Source of the DNA: Clostridium mobile
GTDB lineage: Bacteria; Bacillota; Clostridia; Clostridiales; Clostridiaceae
Direction: 5' to 3'
Length of the DNA: 64,000 bases
Assembly: GCF_018918285.1 (NCBI RefSeq)
Contig: NZ_JAHLQF010000002.1
Location: forward strand, 682,001-746,000
Part shown: in pieces, positions 33,573 through 41,201 of the stretch
Layout of the letters: each line of letters begins with the position of its first letter
Position numbering within the stretch: position 1 is the first letter of the stretch
Notes under the pieces: generated by a model
The model's database searches: none
What the model saw: the letters and a program-made list of their open reading frames with translations, nothing else
What the model was told of the DNA's origin: nothing
Made by a program: the position numbers and the translations under genes

Positions 33573-35396
33573 GTGAGCAAATTTATATTTTTTTCGGGTA
33601 AAGGTGGAGTAGGAAAGACCTCCATGGCTTGCACTTCAGGGGTATACTATGCTAATAAAGGGTACAAAACTTTAATAGTTACCACAGACCCTGCTGCCAA
33701 CTTATCCGATGTTTTTGAACAGGAAATAGGACATAAAACAACTAAAATAAATAATATAGATAATCTTTATGCCATGGAAATAGATCCAGATAAAGCTACA
33801 GAAGAGTATAAGGAAAGACTTTTAGCACCTATGAAGGAATTATTTGATGAGGAAATGATAAAAATTGCAGACGAACAGCTTAGCGGCCCTTGTACTGAAG
33901 AGATGGCATCCTTTGATAAGTTTATAGATTTCATGGGTGAAAGTGAATATGATATTGTAATATTCGATACTGCACCTACAGGTCACACTATTAGGCTATT
34001 GGAGCTACCAGTAGACTGGAGTAAACATATTGAAGAAAGTGCTAAGGGCAGTGGTCAAACCTGCATGGGACCTGTCTCAATGATTCAGGATAGTAAAGAT
34101 AAGTTTGATGATGCTATAGAAAAGCTTAGAGATACAAATATTACAGATTTTATATTTGTAATGCAGCCTGAACAAACATCTCTAGATGAAACCCATAGAT
34201 CCATAAAAGAACTTGCGGATTTAGGCATAAAAGCTACAAAAATTATTATAAATGGATTTATACCTAAAGATGAAGCGGTAAATACTTTCTTTCAATCTAG
34301 ATACCATATGCAGCAAAAATATTTGGAAAAAGCCTATGATGAGTTTAAAGATTTAGGTATAAATACTATGGAGCTCTTTGACAGTGAACTTAAGGGAGTA
34401 GATAGATTTAGATTATCAGCATCCATACTTTTTGAAGGAAAAAAGGTAGATAAAGCTATAAATATAGATTATGGAAACTTTGAAAGCATATCTATGAAGC
34501 AAAGCTCCAATATAAAGGAGTTGATTCTCCCTAAAGAAGGACTTCATAAGAATATATTCTTTTCTGGAAAAGGTGGAGTAGGTAAAACAGTTATGGCCTG
34601 CATAACGGCAGTTAAAACTGCAAAGGAAGGTTACAAAACCTTATTGTTAACTACTGACCCAGCAGCTCATATAGGGAAGGTTTTAGATAAGCCTATAGGG
34701 GATGAAGTAACAAAAGTAGAAGGAATAGATAATCTTTATGCTGCTAAAATTGATCCTAAAGTAGCTTTTGAGGAATATAAAAATAATATACTAGAAGATG
34801 CGAAAGGTAAATTCAATGAGGATACCATATTAACCATGGAGGAAGAATTGAATTCTCCGTGTACCGAAGAGATGGCTGCCTTTCAAAAATTTATATCCTA
34901 TGCCAGTGAAGAAAAATATGATGTAATTGTATTCGACACAGCTCCTACAGGTCATACATTAAGACTTTTAGAATTACCTATGGATTGGAGCAAACAAATT
35001 CAGATGAAGGCAGGACTTTCAACGGAAATAAGCCAGGAGGATAGAAAGGAAAAAGAAAAGTTTGATAAGGTAATAGCTCTAATGAAAGATAAAAATGTTA
35101 CTACCTTCTCCTTTGTTATGTATCCAGAAAAGACTCCAATCATTGAAGCATATAGGGCTTCAGAAGAGTTAAAAACTGTGGGCATTAAAACTCAGCTTGT
35201 TGTATCTAATCTTATAATACCAAAAGAAGAAGCGAACACTTCTTTCTTTAAGAACAGAAGACATATGCAAGAAAAATATTTAAGAGAAATAGAGAGCACA
35301 TTTAATGAAGCATCAATATTAAAAGTACCTATGTTCAATAAAGAAATAAAAGGACTGGATATTTTAATTGATATTGCAGAGAAAATATATCAATAG
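33573..35396 (+). CDS. arsA: Arsenite-stimulated pump-driving ATPase
   Basis: A 607-residue protein with two homologous ATPase halves. Each half has a deviant Walker A (FFSGKGGVGKTSMA at the N-terminus and FFSGKGGVGKTVMA near residue 330), a DTAPTGHTxRLLELP switch, and a metalloid site (GPCTEEMASFDKF and SPCTEEMAAFQKF). It normally drives efflux through ArsB or Acr3. No such permease gene is present nearby, so the pump must be encoded elsewhere in the genome or the system works differently. The start is GTG 33573, after AGAGGTGAATAAA. Confidence 0.95.
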   Translation: MSKFIFFSGKGGVGKTSMACTSGVYYANKGYKTLIVTTDPAANLSDVFEQEIGHKTTKINNIDNLYAMEIDPDKATEEYKERLLAPMKELFDEEMIKIADEQLSGPCTEEMASFDKFIDFMGESEYDIVIFDTAPTGHTIRLLELPVDWSKHIEESAKGSGQTCMGPVSMIQDSKDKFDDAIEKLRDTNITDFIFVMQPEQTSLDETHRSIKELADLGIKATKIIINGFIPKDEAVNTFFQSRYHMQQKYLEKAYDEFKDLGINTMELFDSELKGVDRFRLSASILFEGKKVDKAINIDYGNFESISMKQSSNIKELILPKEGLHKNIFFSGKGGVGKTVMACITAVKTAKEGYKTLLLTTDPAAHIGKVLDKPIGDEVTKVEGIDNLYAAKIDPKVAFEEYKNNILEDAKGKFNEDTILTMEEELNSPCTEEMAAFQKFISYASEEKYDVIVFDTAPTGHTLRLLELPMDWSKQIQMKAGLSTEISQEDRKEKEKFDKVIALMKDKNVTTFSFVMYPEKTPIIEAYRASEELKTVGIKTQLVVSNLIIPKEEANTSFFKNRRHMQEKYLREIESTFNEASILKVPMFNKEIKGLDILIDIAEKIYQ

Positions 35397-35404
35397 TGAA
35401 AGAT

Positions 35405-35441
35405 AATAAGAGAGCTAAAGTTGTAGCTCTCTTGTGTTTTT
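35405..35441 (+). terminator. Rho-independent terminator of the arsenic cluster
   Basis: AAGAGAGCTA pairs with TAGCTCTCTT, with a short AAGTTG loop, followed by GTGTTTTTG. Confidence 0.8.
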
Positions 35442-35575
35442 GTATTAGAGTTGTGAAGTCTGTAAAAATATTATTACAGGATTTGCGGATATATCCTTGA
35501 AAATTAAATAGTACGGTATTTACATATGGTATAATTATCCTATAAAGATTGCTTACACAGTTTGAGGTGATGAAG

Positions 35576-36499
35576 ATGTATAAAGAATTGCATGATATTA
35601 CAGAGCTCTATACATGGAAAACCATTGAGAAAATCAACAGCGGTTGGTCAAGTGATGTAAAATATTATGTTGAAGATTATTTAGGAAACAAGTTGTTGTT
35701 GCGAATTTCTGATATAAGCTATTTAAATTCTAAAATAAAAGAGTTTGAAATCATAAAAAAATTTAATACTTTAGATTTTCAAATGTCAAAAGCCATATCT
35801 ATAGGCGTTTGTAATAATAAGAAGAATGTTTATATGCTTTTGAATTGGGTTGAAGGTGTTTCATTAGGAAAAGCAATGGAAAAACTAGCAGAAAAAGAAC
35901 AGTATGACCTTGGTATACAAGCTGGAAAAGTCTTGAAGCAAATCCACTCAATAGATGTTGAGGATGTTGACATACCACTTAAAGATAAAAAGGAAAGGAA
36001 ACTTCAAAAATTAGAAAGATACGAAAATAGTTCAGTTCGTATAGATAACGATCAATTAGTAATAGATTACGTGAAAAGTAATATAGATAAAATAGATCTA
36101 TTACCACCTGTGTATAAGCATGGAGATTTTCATGTAGGAAATCTAATTTTTACTCCCGATAAGCATCTAGGCGTTATCGATTTTAATAGATGGGAATGTG
36201 GTGATCCATACGAAGAATTTTATAAGGTACAAAGTTTTGACGTAGAAGTTAGTATTCCTTTCTCTATTGGACAGATTGACGGATATTTTGATCATCAACC
36301 ACCAAGAGGGTTTTGGGAGATTCTTGCTGTTTATGTAGCTCACGCTTCCTTGTTTTCCATTGCTTGGTCAGAAAAATTCGGAGATAACGAAATAAAGGGA
36401 ATGAAAAGACGTGCTATGATGACTTTCCAGGACTATGATAATTTTCAAAGCATAATACCTCATTGGTATAAGGACAATTTTATGAGATATAGAAAATGA
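35576..36499 (+). CDS. Aminoglycoside phosphotransferase-family protein
   Basis: A 307-residue kinase-like protein. It shows the N-lobe lysine strand YLGNKLLLRISDISYLNS, the hinge MLLNWVEGVSLGKAM, the catalytic loop VYKHGDFHVGNLIFTPD and the metal-binding GVIDFNRWECGDPYEEF. The DFN in place of DFD is seen in some homologues. Family members phosphorylate aminoglycosides, macrolides, choline or fructosamine, so drug resistance cannot be concluded. I place the start at ATG 35576, six bases after GAGGTG. It is monocistronic after the arsenic cluster terminator. Confidence 0.83.
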   Translation: MYKELHDITELYTWKTIEKINSGWSSDVKYYVEDYLGNKLLLRISDISYLNSKIKEFEIIKKFNTLDFQMSKAISIGVCNNKKNVYMLLNWVEGVSLGKAMEKLAEKEQYDLGIQAGKVLKQIHSIDVEDVDIPLKDKKERKLQKLERYENSSVRIDNDQLVIDYVKSNIDKIDLLPPVYKHGDFHVGNLIFTPDKHLGVIDFNRWECGDPYEEFYKVQSFDVEVSIPFSIGQIDGYFDHQPPRGFWEILAVYVAHASLFSIAWSEKFGDNEIKGMKRRAMMTFQDYDNFQSIIPHWYKDNFMRYRK

Positions 36500-36611
36500 A
36501 CAAAAACACCGTAAATTCAAAAAGGAATGATTGCAATACATAATATTAATGTTTTAAGCAGGGGTTAATTACTTATTAATTAAAATTTAAAGGTAAAAAG
36601 GGGAATAAACT

Positions 36612-36770
36612 ATGGCACTAATTATACTTTCTTTTATAACGGGTTTTTTAGGATTATCAATAGGCTCAATGGGTGGAGAGTCGTTAATGATACTATTGGG
36701 AATTGCAGGTTTTCTAGTTCCTGGTCTATATATTTTACAACAAATATATAATGAATTAAGACAAAGGTAG
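36612..36770 (+). CDS. Small two-helix membrane protein
   Basis: A 52-residue reading frame with AAAAAGGGG as ribosome site ten bases before ATG 36612. It encodes two hydrophobic stretches (ALIILSFITGFLGLSIGS and LMILLGIAGFLVPGLYIL) joined by GGES, with a charged tail NELRQR. It is short, but the amphipathic ending, Shine-Dalgarno and a following terminator support translation. It resembles small membrane proteins of the YqaE/UPF0057 size class, without a clear family match. Confidence 0.6.
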   Translation: MALIILSFITGFLGLSIGSMGGESLMILLGIAGFLVPGLYILQQIYNELRQR

Positions 36771-36817
36771 ATAAATTAAAATATCTATTGAACTTAGTTA
36801 AGAATGATTTTTATTAT

Positions 36818-36847
36818 AAGCTTCTTCCATTTGTAGGAGCTTTTTTC
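36818..36847 (+). terminator. Rho-independent terminator
   Basis: AAGCTTCT pairs with AGGAGCTT, followed by TTTTTT. Confidence 0.75.
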
Positions 36848-37185
36848 TTCTTCAAAAATATTTTATTTAAATGAAACCCTAAGTTTTTCTGCTTTGGTTT
36901 TGGTTTCATCGAAAGTGATAAGGATTTTTTTGATTTTGCTTCTCTATATAAAAGCTCATTCTGAAGCTAAAAGTGACTTAGGTGACTAATATAATAAAGA
37001 AAAAATCAGTGTAAAACATTAATGATATGCATAATTAATTAATATAATTAAAAATAATACGTCATATAACGAAAAATAATAGATAATATAACGAATAATA
37101 TTCTTGATTTTTAAGAAAACATTAGTATATAATTAAATATATAATATATCACCACAAAATTTATATTAAATAGGGAGTGGATTTG
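36848..37185. other. Intergenic region before purC
   Basis: This region is AT-rich and has no reading frame with a ribosome site. GAAACC (36872) and GGTTTC (36904) could pair. No purine riboswitch elements were found. Short repeats of ATAACGAA (37066-37095) are present. Confidence 0.5.
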
Positions 37186-37872
37186 ATGAAGCTTGTGTAT
37201 ACAGGAAAAACAAAAAATGTTTATGCTTTGGAAGATGGGAATTATCTACTTAAATTTAAAGATGATGTAACAGGAGAAAATGGAGTTTTTGATCCAGGTG
37301 CTAATACTGTTGGTTTAACAATAGACGGAGTAGGAAGAGCAGGGCTTAAATTGACTAAGTTATTCTTCGAAAGATTAAAAGAAGAAGGAATACCTACACA
37401 CTACGTTGATGCAAATATAGAAGAGGCAACAATGACAGTAAAACCAGCTACATTGTTTGGAAATGGTCTCGAGGTAATTTGTCGCTACAGAGCAGTTGGA
37501 AGCTTTATGCGTCGTTATGGTATGTATGCTAAAGATGGACAAACTTTAGATGCCTTTGTAGAAGTTACTCTTAAAGATGACGCACGTCAGGATCCACCGA
37601 TTAGTGAAGATGCTTTAGATATGCTAGGAATACTAACACTAAATGAATATAAAATACTAAAAGAACTTACTAAGAAAATAAGCGCTGTAGTAAAAGATGA
37701 ATTAGCTAAAAAAAATATAGAACTATATGATATCAAGTTTGAATTTGGAAGAGTAGGAGAAGATAAACATATTGCCTTAATAGACGAAATTTCAGGTGGA
37801 AACATGAGAGCATACAAGGATGGAAAATATATAGAACCATTAGTATTAGAAAAATTAATGCTAGGCGAATAA
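37186..37872 (+). CDS. purC: Phosphoribosylaminoimidazole-succinocarboxamide synthase
   Basis: A 228-residue SAICAR synthetase, acting in de novo purine synthesis on CAIR and aspartate. The motifs are clear: LVYTGKTKNVYALEDGNYLL, the TMTVKPATLFGNGLEVICRY strand, VGSFMRRYG, and LIDEISGGNMRAYKDGKY. The start is ATG 37186 eight bases after GGGAG; an in-frame GTG at 37177 overlaps that site. In most clostridia purC sits in the purE-C-F-M-N-H-D operon, but here it stands alone between two terminators. Confidence 0.93.
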   Translation: MKLVYTGKTKNVYALEDGNYLLKFKDDVTGENGVFDPGANTVGLTIDGVGRAGLKLTKLFFERLKEEGIPTHYVDANIEEATMTVKPATLFGNGLEVICRYRAVGSFMRRYGMYAKDGQTLDAFVEVTLKDDARQDPPISEDALDMLGILTLNEYKILKELTKKISAVVKDELAKKNIELYDIKFEFGRVGEDKHIALIDEISGGNMRAYKDGKYIEPLVLEKLMLGE

Positions 37873-37915
37873 TTTATAATTTAAAACTGAAAATAACAAG
37901 ATAAAATTAATATTA

Positions 37916-37976
37916 AAAAGCCCTAATTACAGTATGAATCATCCCCGATTCAATATGTGATTAGGGCTTTTTTTAA
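37916..37976 (+). terminator. Rho-independent terminator after purC
   Basis: AAAAAGCCCTAAT pairs with ATTAGGGCTTTTTTT. An inner GAATC...GATTC stem extends the hairpin. Confidence 0.9.
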
Positions 37977-38166
37977 ACTACCTATCTACTAAGTATGTAT
38001 TTTAAATCTATTAAAATATCTAATGATTTAGCAAAACTAAATCTAATCCTTTTAAGTGTTAATTTTTTATTACATAAGTAATATGAAGCATATGACTTAT
38101 ATCACTTCTATGTCTTCTATACATAATATATACTTTACATGTAGGGCATAAAGGGGGCGTATAAAA

Positions 38167-38823
38167 TTGAATAACCACATAGGAAGCAAAGGAAATGAAA
38201 GATTATTATTTGAGATCATAGTTATTATATTATTAACTTTTTTGCCATCATTTCTTTTCAAAACCTTTAAAGGTCTGGCTACAATAATACCTGTATTATA
38301 TATATTTATAGAAAAGAAAAAGAGAAATCGTACATGGGGTGAATTGGGATTTTACCCTAAAAACACGATATCAGATATTAAGAAAAATTGGTTTTTGACA
38401 ATTTTAGTTTCTGTTATTATACAGTTAGCAGTTTTGTTTATTGGAAAGTACTTCGTTCCAGAGTTTATAGAGCATATAAAACTGAGAATTCCTTTAATTA
38501 AAATATCTACAATAGTGCCTTTATTTATTACCGTAACCATAGGAACCTTTGGAGAAGAATTTATTTTTCGTGGATTCATTCAAGAAAGGTTGAGTTGGTT
38601 TATAAAACCTAGCTATGCTATAATTGTAACTTCTTTAATCTTTGGATTCATGCACTTTTACAGAGGAGCTTTTTTAATAGTTGCGTTGGATATAGGAGCA
38701 ATAATAATTGATAGCATTATTTATGGCATTATTTTTAATAGAACAAAAAACATATTTGCCTCATGGATTGCTCACTATCTTGCTGATATTGTAGGCATTA
38801 TTTTAATTTTATTTTTCATATAA
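38167..38823 (+). CDS. CPBP-family intramembrane metalloprotease
   Basis: A 218-residue polytopic membrane protein of the CAAX/Abi (CPBP) family. The active-site motifs are present: EExxxR in FGEEFIFRGFIQERL, FxxxH in IFGFMHFYRG, and the later histidine in ASWIAHYLADI. Six or more hydrophobic helices are visible. Members cleave prenylated or other membrane substrates or act in bacteriocin self-immunity; no bacteriocin gene is adjacent. The start is TTG 38167 behind AAAGGGGG. It is monocistronic. Confidence 0.88.
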   Translation: MNNHIGSKGNERLLFEIIVIILLTFLPSFLFKTFKGLATIIPVLYIFIEKKKRNRTWGELGFYPKNTISDIKKNWFLTILVSVIIQLAVLFIGKYFVPEFIEHIKLRIPLIKISTIVPLFITVTIGTFGEEFIFRGFIQERLSWFIKPSYAIIVTSLIFGFMHFYRGAFLIVALDIGAIIIDSIIYGIIFNRTKNIFASWIAHYLADIVGIILILFFI

Positions 38824-38859
38824 ATAAAAACTAAAAAAATAGACTTGCAAACCTCTATT

Positions 38860-38957
38860 AAGAGCTAAGTATGTAGTGAAAAGTGACTTTTCTAAAGCAG
38901 CTTCACTACGTGATTAGCCTCGGTTTTGTACAACAAATTATTTCTGTAGAAACTCAA
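38860..38957 (-). repeat. Dispersed palindromic element, copy B
   Basis: AAGAGCTAAGTATGTAGTGAA opens the element and CTTCACTACGTGATTAGCCT closes the inner palindrome. The right flank, reading TTATTTCTGTAGAAACT, is the reverse complement of the left flank of copies D-F (AGTTTCTACAAAGATAA). Copy C follows after only a few bases. Confidence 0.85.
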
Positions 38958-38961
38958 ATCT

Positions 38962-39088
38962 ATGAAAATATATTTGTAAAAAATAAGGGAACTGAGTATA
39001 TAATGAGAGGAACGCCTTTTTGTGAAGTGACGTCATTATGTACTTAGTTCCCCTTTTGAATACACCAATTATTTTTGTAGAAACTTAT
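38962..39088 (-). repeat. Dispersed palindromic element, copy C
   Basis: Inverted arms AAGGGAACTGAGTATATAATG and CATTATGTACTTAGTTCCCC lie inside flanks AAAATATATTTGTAAAAAAT and ATTTTTGTAGAAACTTATAA. The latter is the reverse complement of the left flank of copy F. Several paired changes in the arms (GGGAACTGAG/CTTAGTTCCC versus GAGCTAAG/CTTAGCTC) keep the stem intact. Confidence 0.83.
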
Positions 39089-39178
39089 AATTGAAAAAAC
39101 AATTTACTATAATATATATTTGAAAATACCTCAGTTCCTATTTTTGATACTCAAAAAAATAGATATTATCATGTGCTA

Positions 39179-39601
39179 TTATACAATAGTTGCAGAGTAT
39201 CCAGTTGCTTTACCATTCTCAACAGCTTCTATGTACCCTTTAAAATAGAATGGTATATTATCTTCTTTTCCATTTAGGATTCTTCCTCTTACTTTTTCAA
39301 AGGCATATATTGAAACAGAAAAATTAGGTTCGCCAGTTACAAGGACTGGTTGTTCCTTTTCTTGAACCCAATAATATTCTCCACCATAGTTTTTTCTTGC
39401 TACCTCAAAGATATAGCTACCAACCATGGAACAAATTGAATACAAATCATCTTCATCCAGTTCATAGTCACTTAAATCATCTAACAAAGCATCTATCTCT
39501 TCTAAACTTTTAACACTAAAGTCGAAATTTCCTTTATGAGCAAAATTATCATAAAAACTTTCTGCTGTAGATATTACATCATTCTTTAGATTTTTTTCCA
39601 C
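39179..39601 (-). CDS. Soluble protein of unknown function
   Basis: A 140-residue acidic cytoplasmic protein. Its first half is helical and rich in D/E (KSLEEIDALLDDLSDYELDE); the middle has a small-residue helix (LYSICSMVGSYIFEVARKNYG) leading to YYWVQEKEQPVLVTGEPNFS. This layout resembles DUF3806-like or immunity-type small proteins, but I cannot place it in a family. The start is ATG 39601; the reverse strand upstream reads GGAGGGATGAAAT, a good ribosome site. It is monocistronic and sits beside two copies of the palindromic repeat. Confidence 0.7.
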   Translation of the reverse strand: MEKNLKNDVISTAESFYDNFAHKGNFDFSVKSLEEIDALLDDLSDYELDEDDLYSICSMVGSYIFEVARKNYGGEYYWVQEKEQPVLVTGEPNFSVSIYAFEKVRGRILNGKEDNIPFYFKGYIEAVENGKATGYSATIV

Positions 39602-39778
39602 TATTTCATCCCTCCAATTATAGTAAGTATATCATAAAGCATTATAATAATTGCTTCAAATGTAAACTGCTTTATAATTAGTAGTTCATTAAAATGAAAT
39701 AATTTGTACAAATTATTGTGATAAATTTGTAACATTAATTTTTTATACTACGGATAGACGCGAAGGAGGTGAAGAAAA

Positions 39779-40489
39779 ATGGGAAAATTAAATTATCGTC
39801 ATGAGTTAAAGTACTACATAAATCATCATGATTATTATATTTTAAGTCATAGGCTAAAAAATATAATGAAGAAAGATAAGCATACCGATGAAAAAGGAGA
39901 GTATCTTATAAGTAGTTTGTATTTTGATGATATAGATAATAATGCTTTAAGTGACAAACTTTCTGGAGTTAAAGATAGGGAAAAATATAGAATTCGAATT
40001 TATAATAGAAGCGGCAGCGGAATCATTCTTGAAAAGAAGATTAAGAATGGCATATATGTTGGCAAAATTAGAGAGAAAACCAATATTGATATTTATGAAG
40101 ATATTATAAATGGTGAGTATGGAAGGCTTAGAGATATTCAAACTCCCCTCCATCAGGAACTTTATTTTAAAATACAAAATAACCTTTTAAAACCAAAGGT
40201 AATAGTTGAATATGTGAGAGAAGCCTATGTTTCAGAACCGGGTAATATTAGAATAACTTTTGATAAGAGTTTGAGTACAGGGTTAAATCAAGTAAATTTA
40301 TTAAACCCCAATTTAAATACAATAAGGGCGATAGACGAGGGTTTTACAATACTTGAAGTCAAATATGATTCTTATTTACCTGGATATATAAAAGACATGC
40401 TGCAACTTGAGGGATTGACTAAACAATCAGTGTCGAAATATATAATTTGTAGAAAATACATTAAATCAAATCTTTGGGAGGATAATTAA
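39779..40489 (+). CDS. VTC-domain protein (polyphosphate polymerase type)
   Basis: A 236-residue VTC domain, the tunnel-fold catalytic domain of yeast polyphosphate polymerase. Motifs are RHELKYYINHHDYYILSHRL, SSLYFDDIDNNALSDKLSG, REKYRIRIYNRSGSGIILEK (the basic KYRIR and ExK strands), PKVIVEYVREAYV, and the C-terminal ILEVKYDSYLPGYIKDMLQL and SKYIICRKYI. It may make polyphosphate from ATP or hydrolyse a triphosphate compound. It precedes DUF4956 and CotH-family genes at 2-bp and 5-20-bp gaps, so all are one operon. ATG 39779 follows GAAGGAGGTGAAGAAAA. Confidence 0.9.
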   Translation: MGKLNYRHELKYYINHHDYYILSHRLKNIMKKDKHTDEKGEYLISSLYFDDIDNNALSDKLSGVKDREKYRIRIYNRSGSGIILEKKIKNGIYVGKIREKTNIDIYEDIINGEYGRLRDIQTPLHQELYFKIQNNLLKPKVIVEYVREAYVSEPGNIRITFDKSLSTGLNQVNLLNPNLNTIRAIDEGFTILEVKYDSYLPGYIKDMLQLEGLTKQSVSKYIICRKYIKSNLWEDN

Positions 40490-40491
40490 AG

Positions 40492-41181
40492 ATGAATAAT
40501 GAAGTATTTAATTTTTCAGATATATTTAAAAAAGGCTTTTTAAATAGTGCAACTACAGACTTGTCAGCGATGAAAGTGGTGTTAACTTTAGGGTTAACCT
40601 TTGTTATAGGGCTATTTATTTATGTAATATATAAGAAGACATTTAAAGGAGTTTTGTTCTCAAAGAGTTTTAATATTTCACTAATTGCCATAGCTATGGT
40701 AACTTCTCTAGTTATTATGGCAGTTACTTCTAATATAGTGCTTTCACTAGGTATGGTTGGTGCGCTAAGTATTGTTAGATTTAGAACTGCAATAAAAGAT
40801 CCAATCGATATTGTATTTATGTTTTGGGCAATTTCTTCAGGAATAGTAACTGGTGCTGGATTGTACACCTTAGCTATTTTTGGATCATTAGTTATAGGGC
40901 TTATATTAGTTATGTTCAATAATGTATCCATGTCTGAGAATGCTTATCTTTTAGTAGTTAATTGCCATGATAATAAGGCTGAAGAAGAGGTTATAAAAAA
41001 GATTAAGGATGAGATTAAAAAATTTAATATTAAATCAAAAACAGTAGCTAAAGATAATATTGAAATGACCTTAGAACTTAGAGTTAAAAACAATGAAACA
41101 AGTTTTGTAAACACAGTATCCAATATTAATGGAGTAAATAATGCAGTACTTATAAGCTATAATGGAGATTATGTTTCATAG
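40492..41181 (+). CDS. DUF4956 membrane protein
   Basis: A 229-residue protein with four or so hydrophobic helices in its first 145 residues and a soluble C-terminal domain of ferredoxin-like length (YLLVVNCHDNKAEEEVIKKI, IEMTLELRVKNNETSFVNTV, NGVNNAVLISYNGDYVS). The block LGMVGALSIVRFRTAIKDPI is the DUF4956 signature. It lies 2 bp after the VTC gene. In many bacteria DUF4956 genes accompany VTC and CotH genes; a role in moving or anchoring the polyphosphate machinery is a guess. Confidence 0.9.
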   Translation: MNNEVFNFSDIFKKGFLNSATTDLSAMKVVLTLGLTFVIGLFIYVIYKKTFKGVLFSKSFNISLIAIAMVTSLVIMAVTSNIVLSLGMVGALSIVRFRTAIKDPIDIVFMFWAISSGIVTGAGLYTLAIFGSLVIGLILVMFNNVSMSENAYLLVVNCHDNKAEEEVIKKIKDEIKKFNIKSKTVAKDNIEMTLELRVKNNETSFVNTVSNINGVNNAVLISYNGDYVS

Positions 41182-41201
41182 CTTAAATGGTGGTGATAAA
41201 T

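Noticed and set aside
35576-36499. Calling the phosphotransferase an antibiotic-resistance gene
   Set aside because: The family covers many small-molecule kinases, and nothing in the sequence or context points to an aminoglycoside.
36850-36990. Short minus-strand open stretches opposite the region before purC
   Set aside because: None has a ribosome site and they are broken by stops within about 30 codons.
36848-37185. Purine riboswitch upstream of purC
   Set aside because: The conserved loop sequences of purine riboswitches are missing, and no fitting terminator or antiterminator follows.
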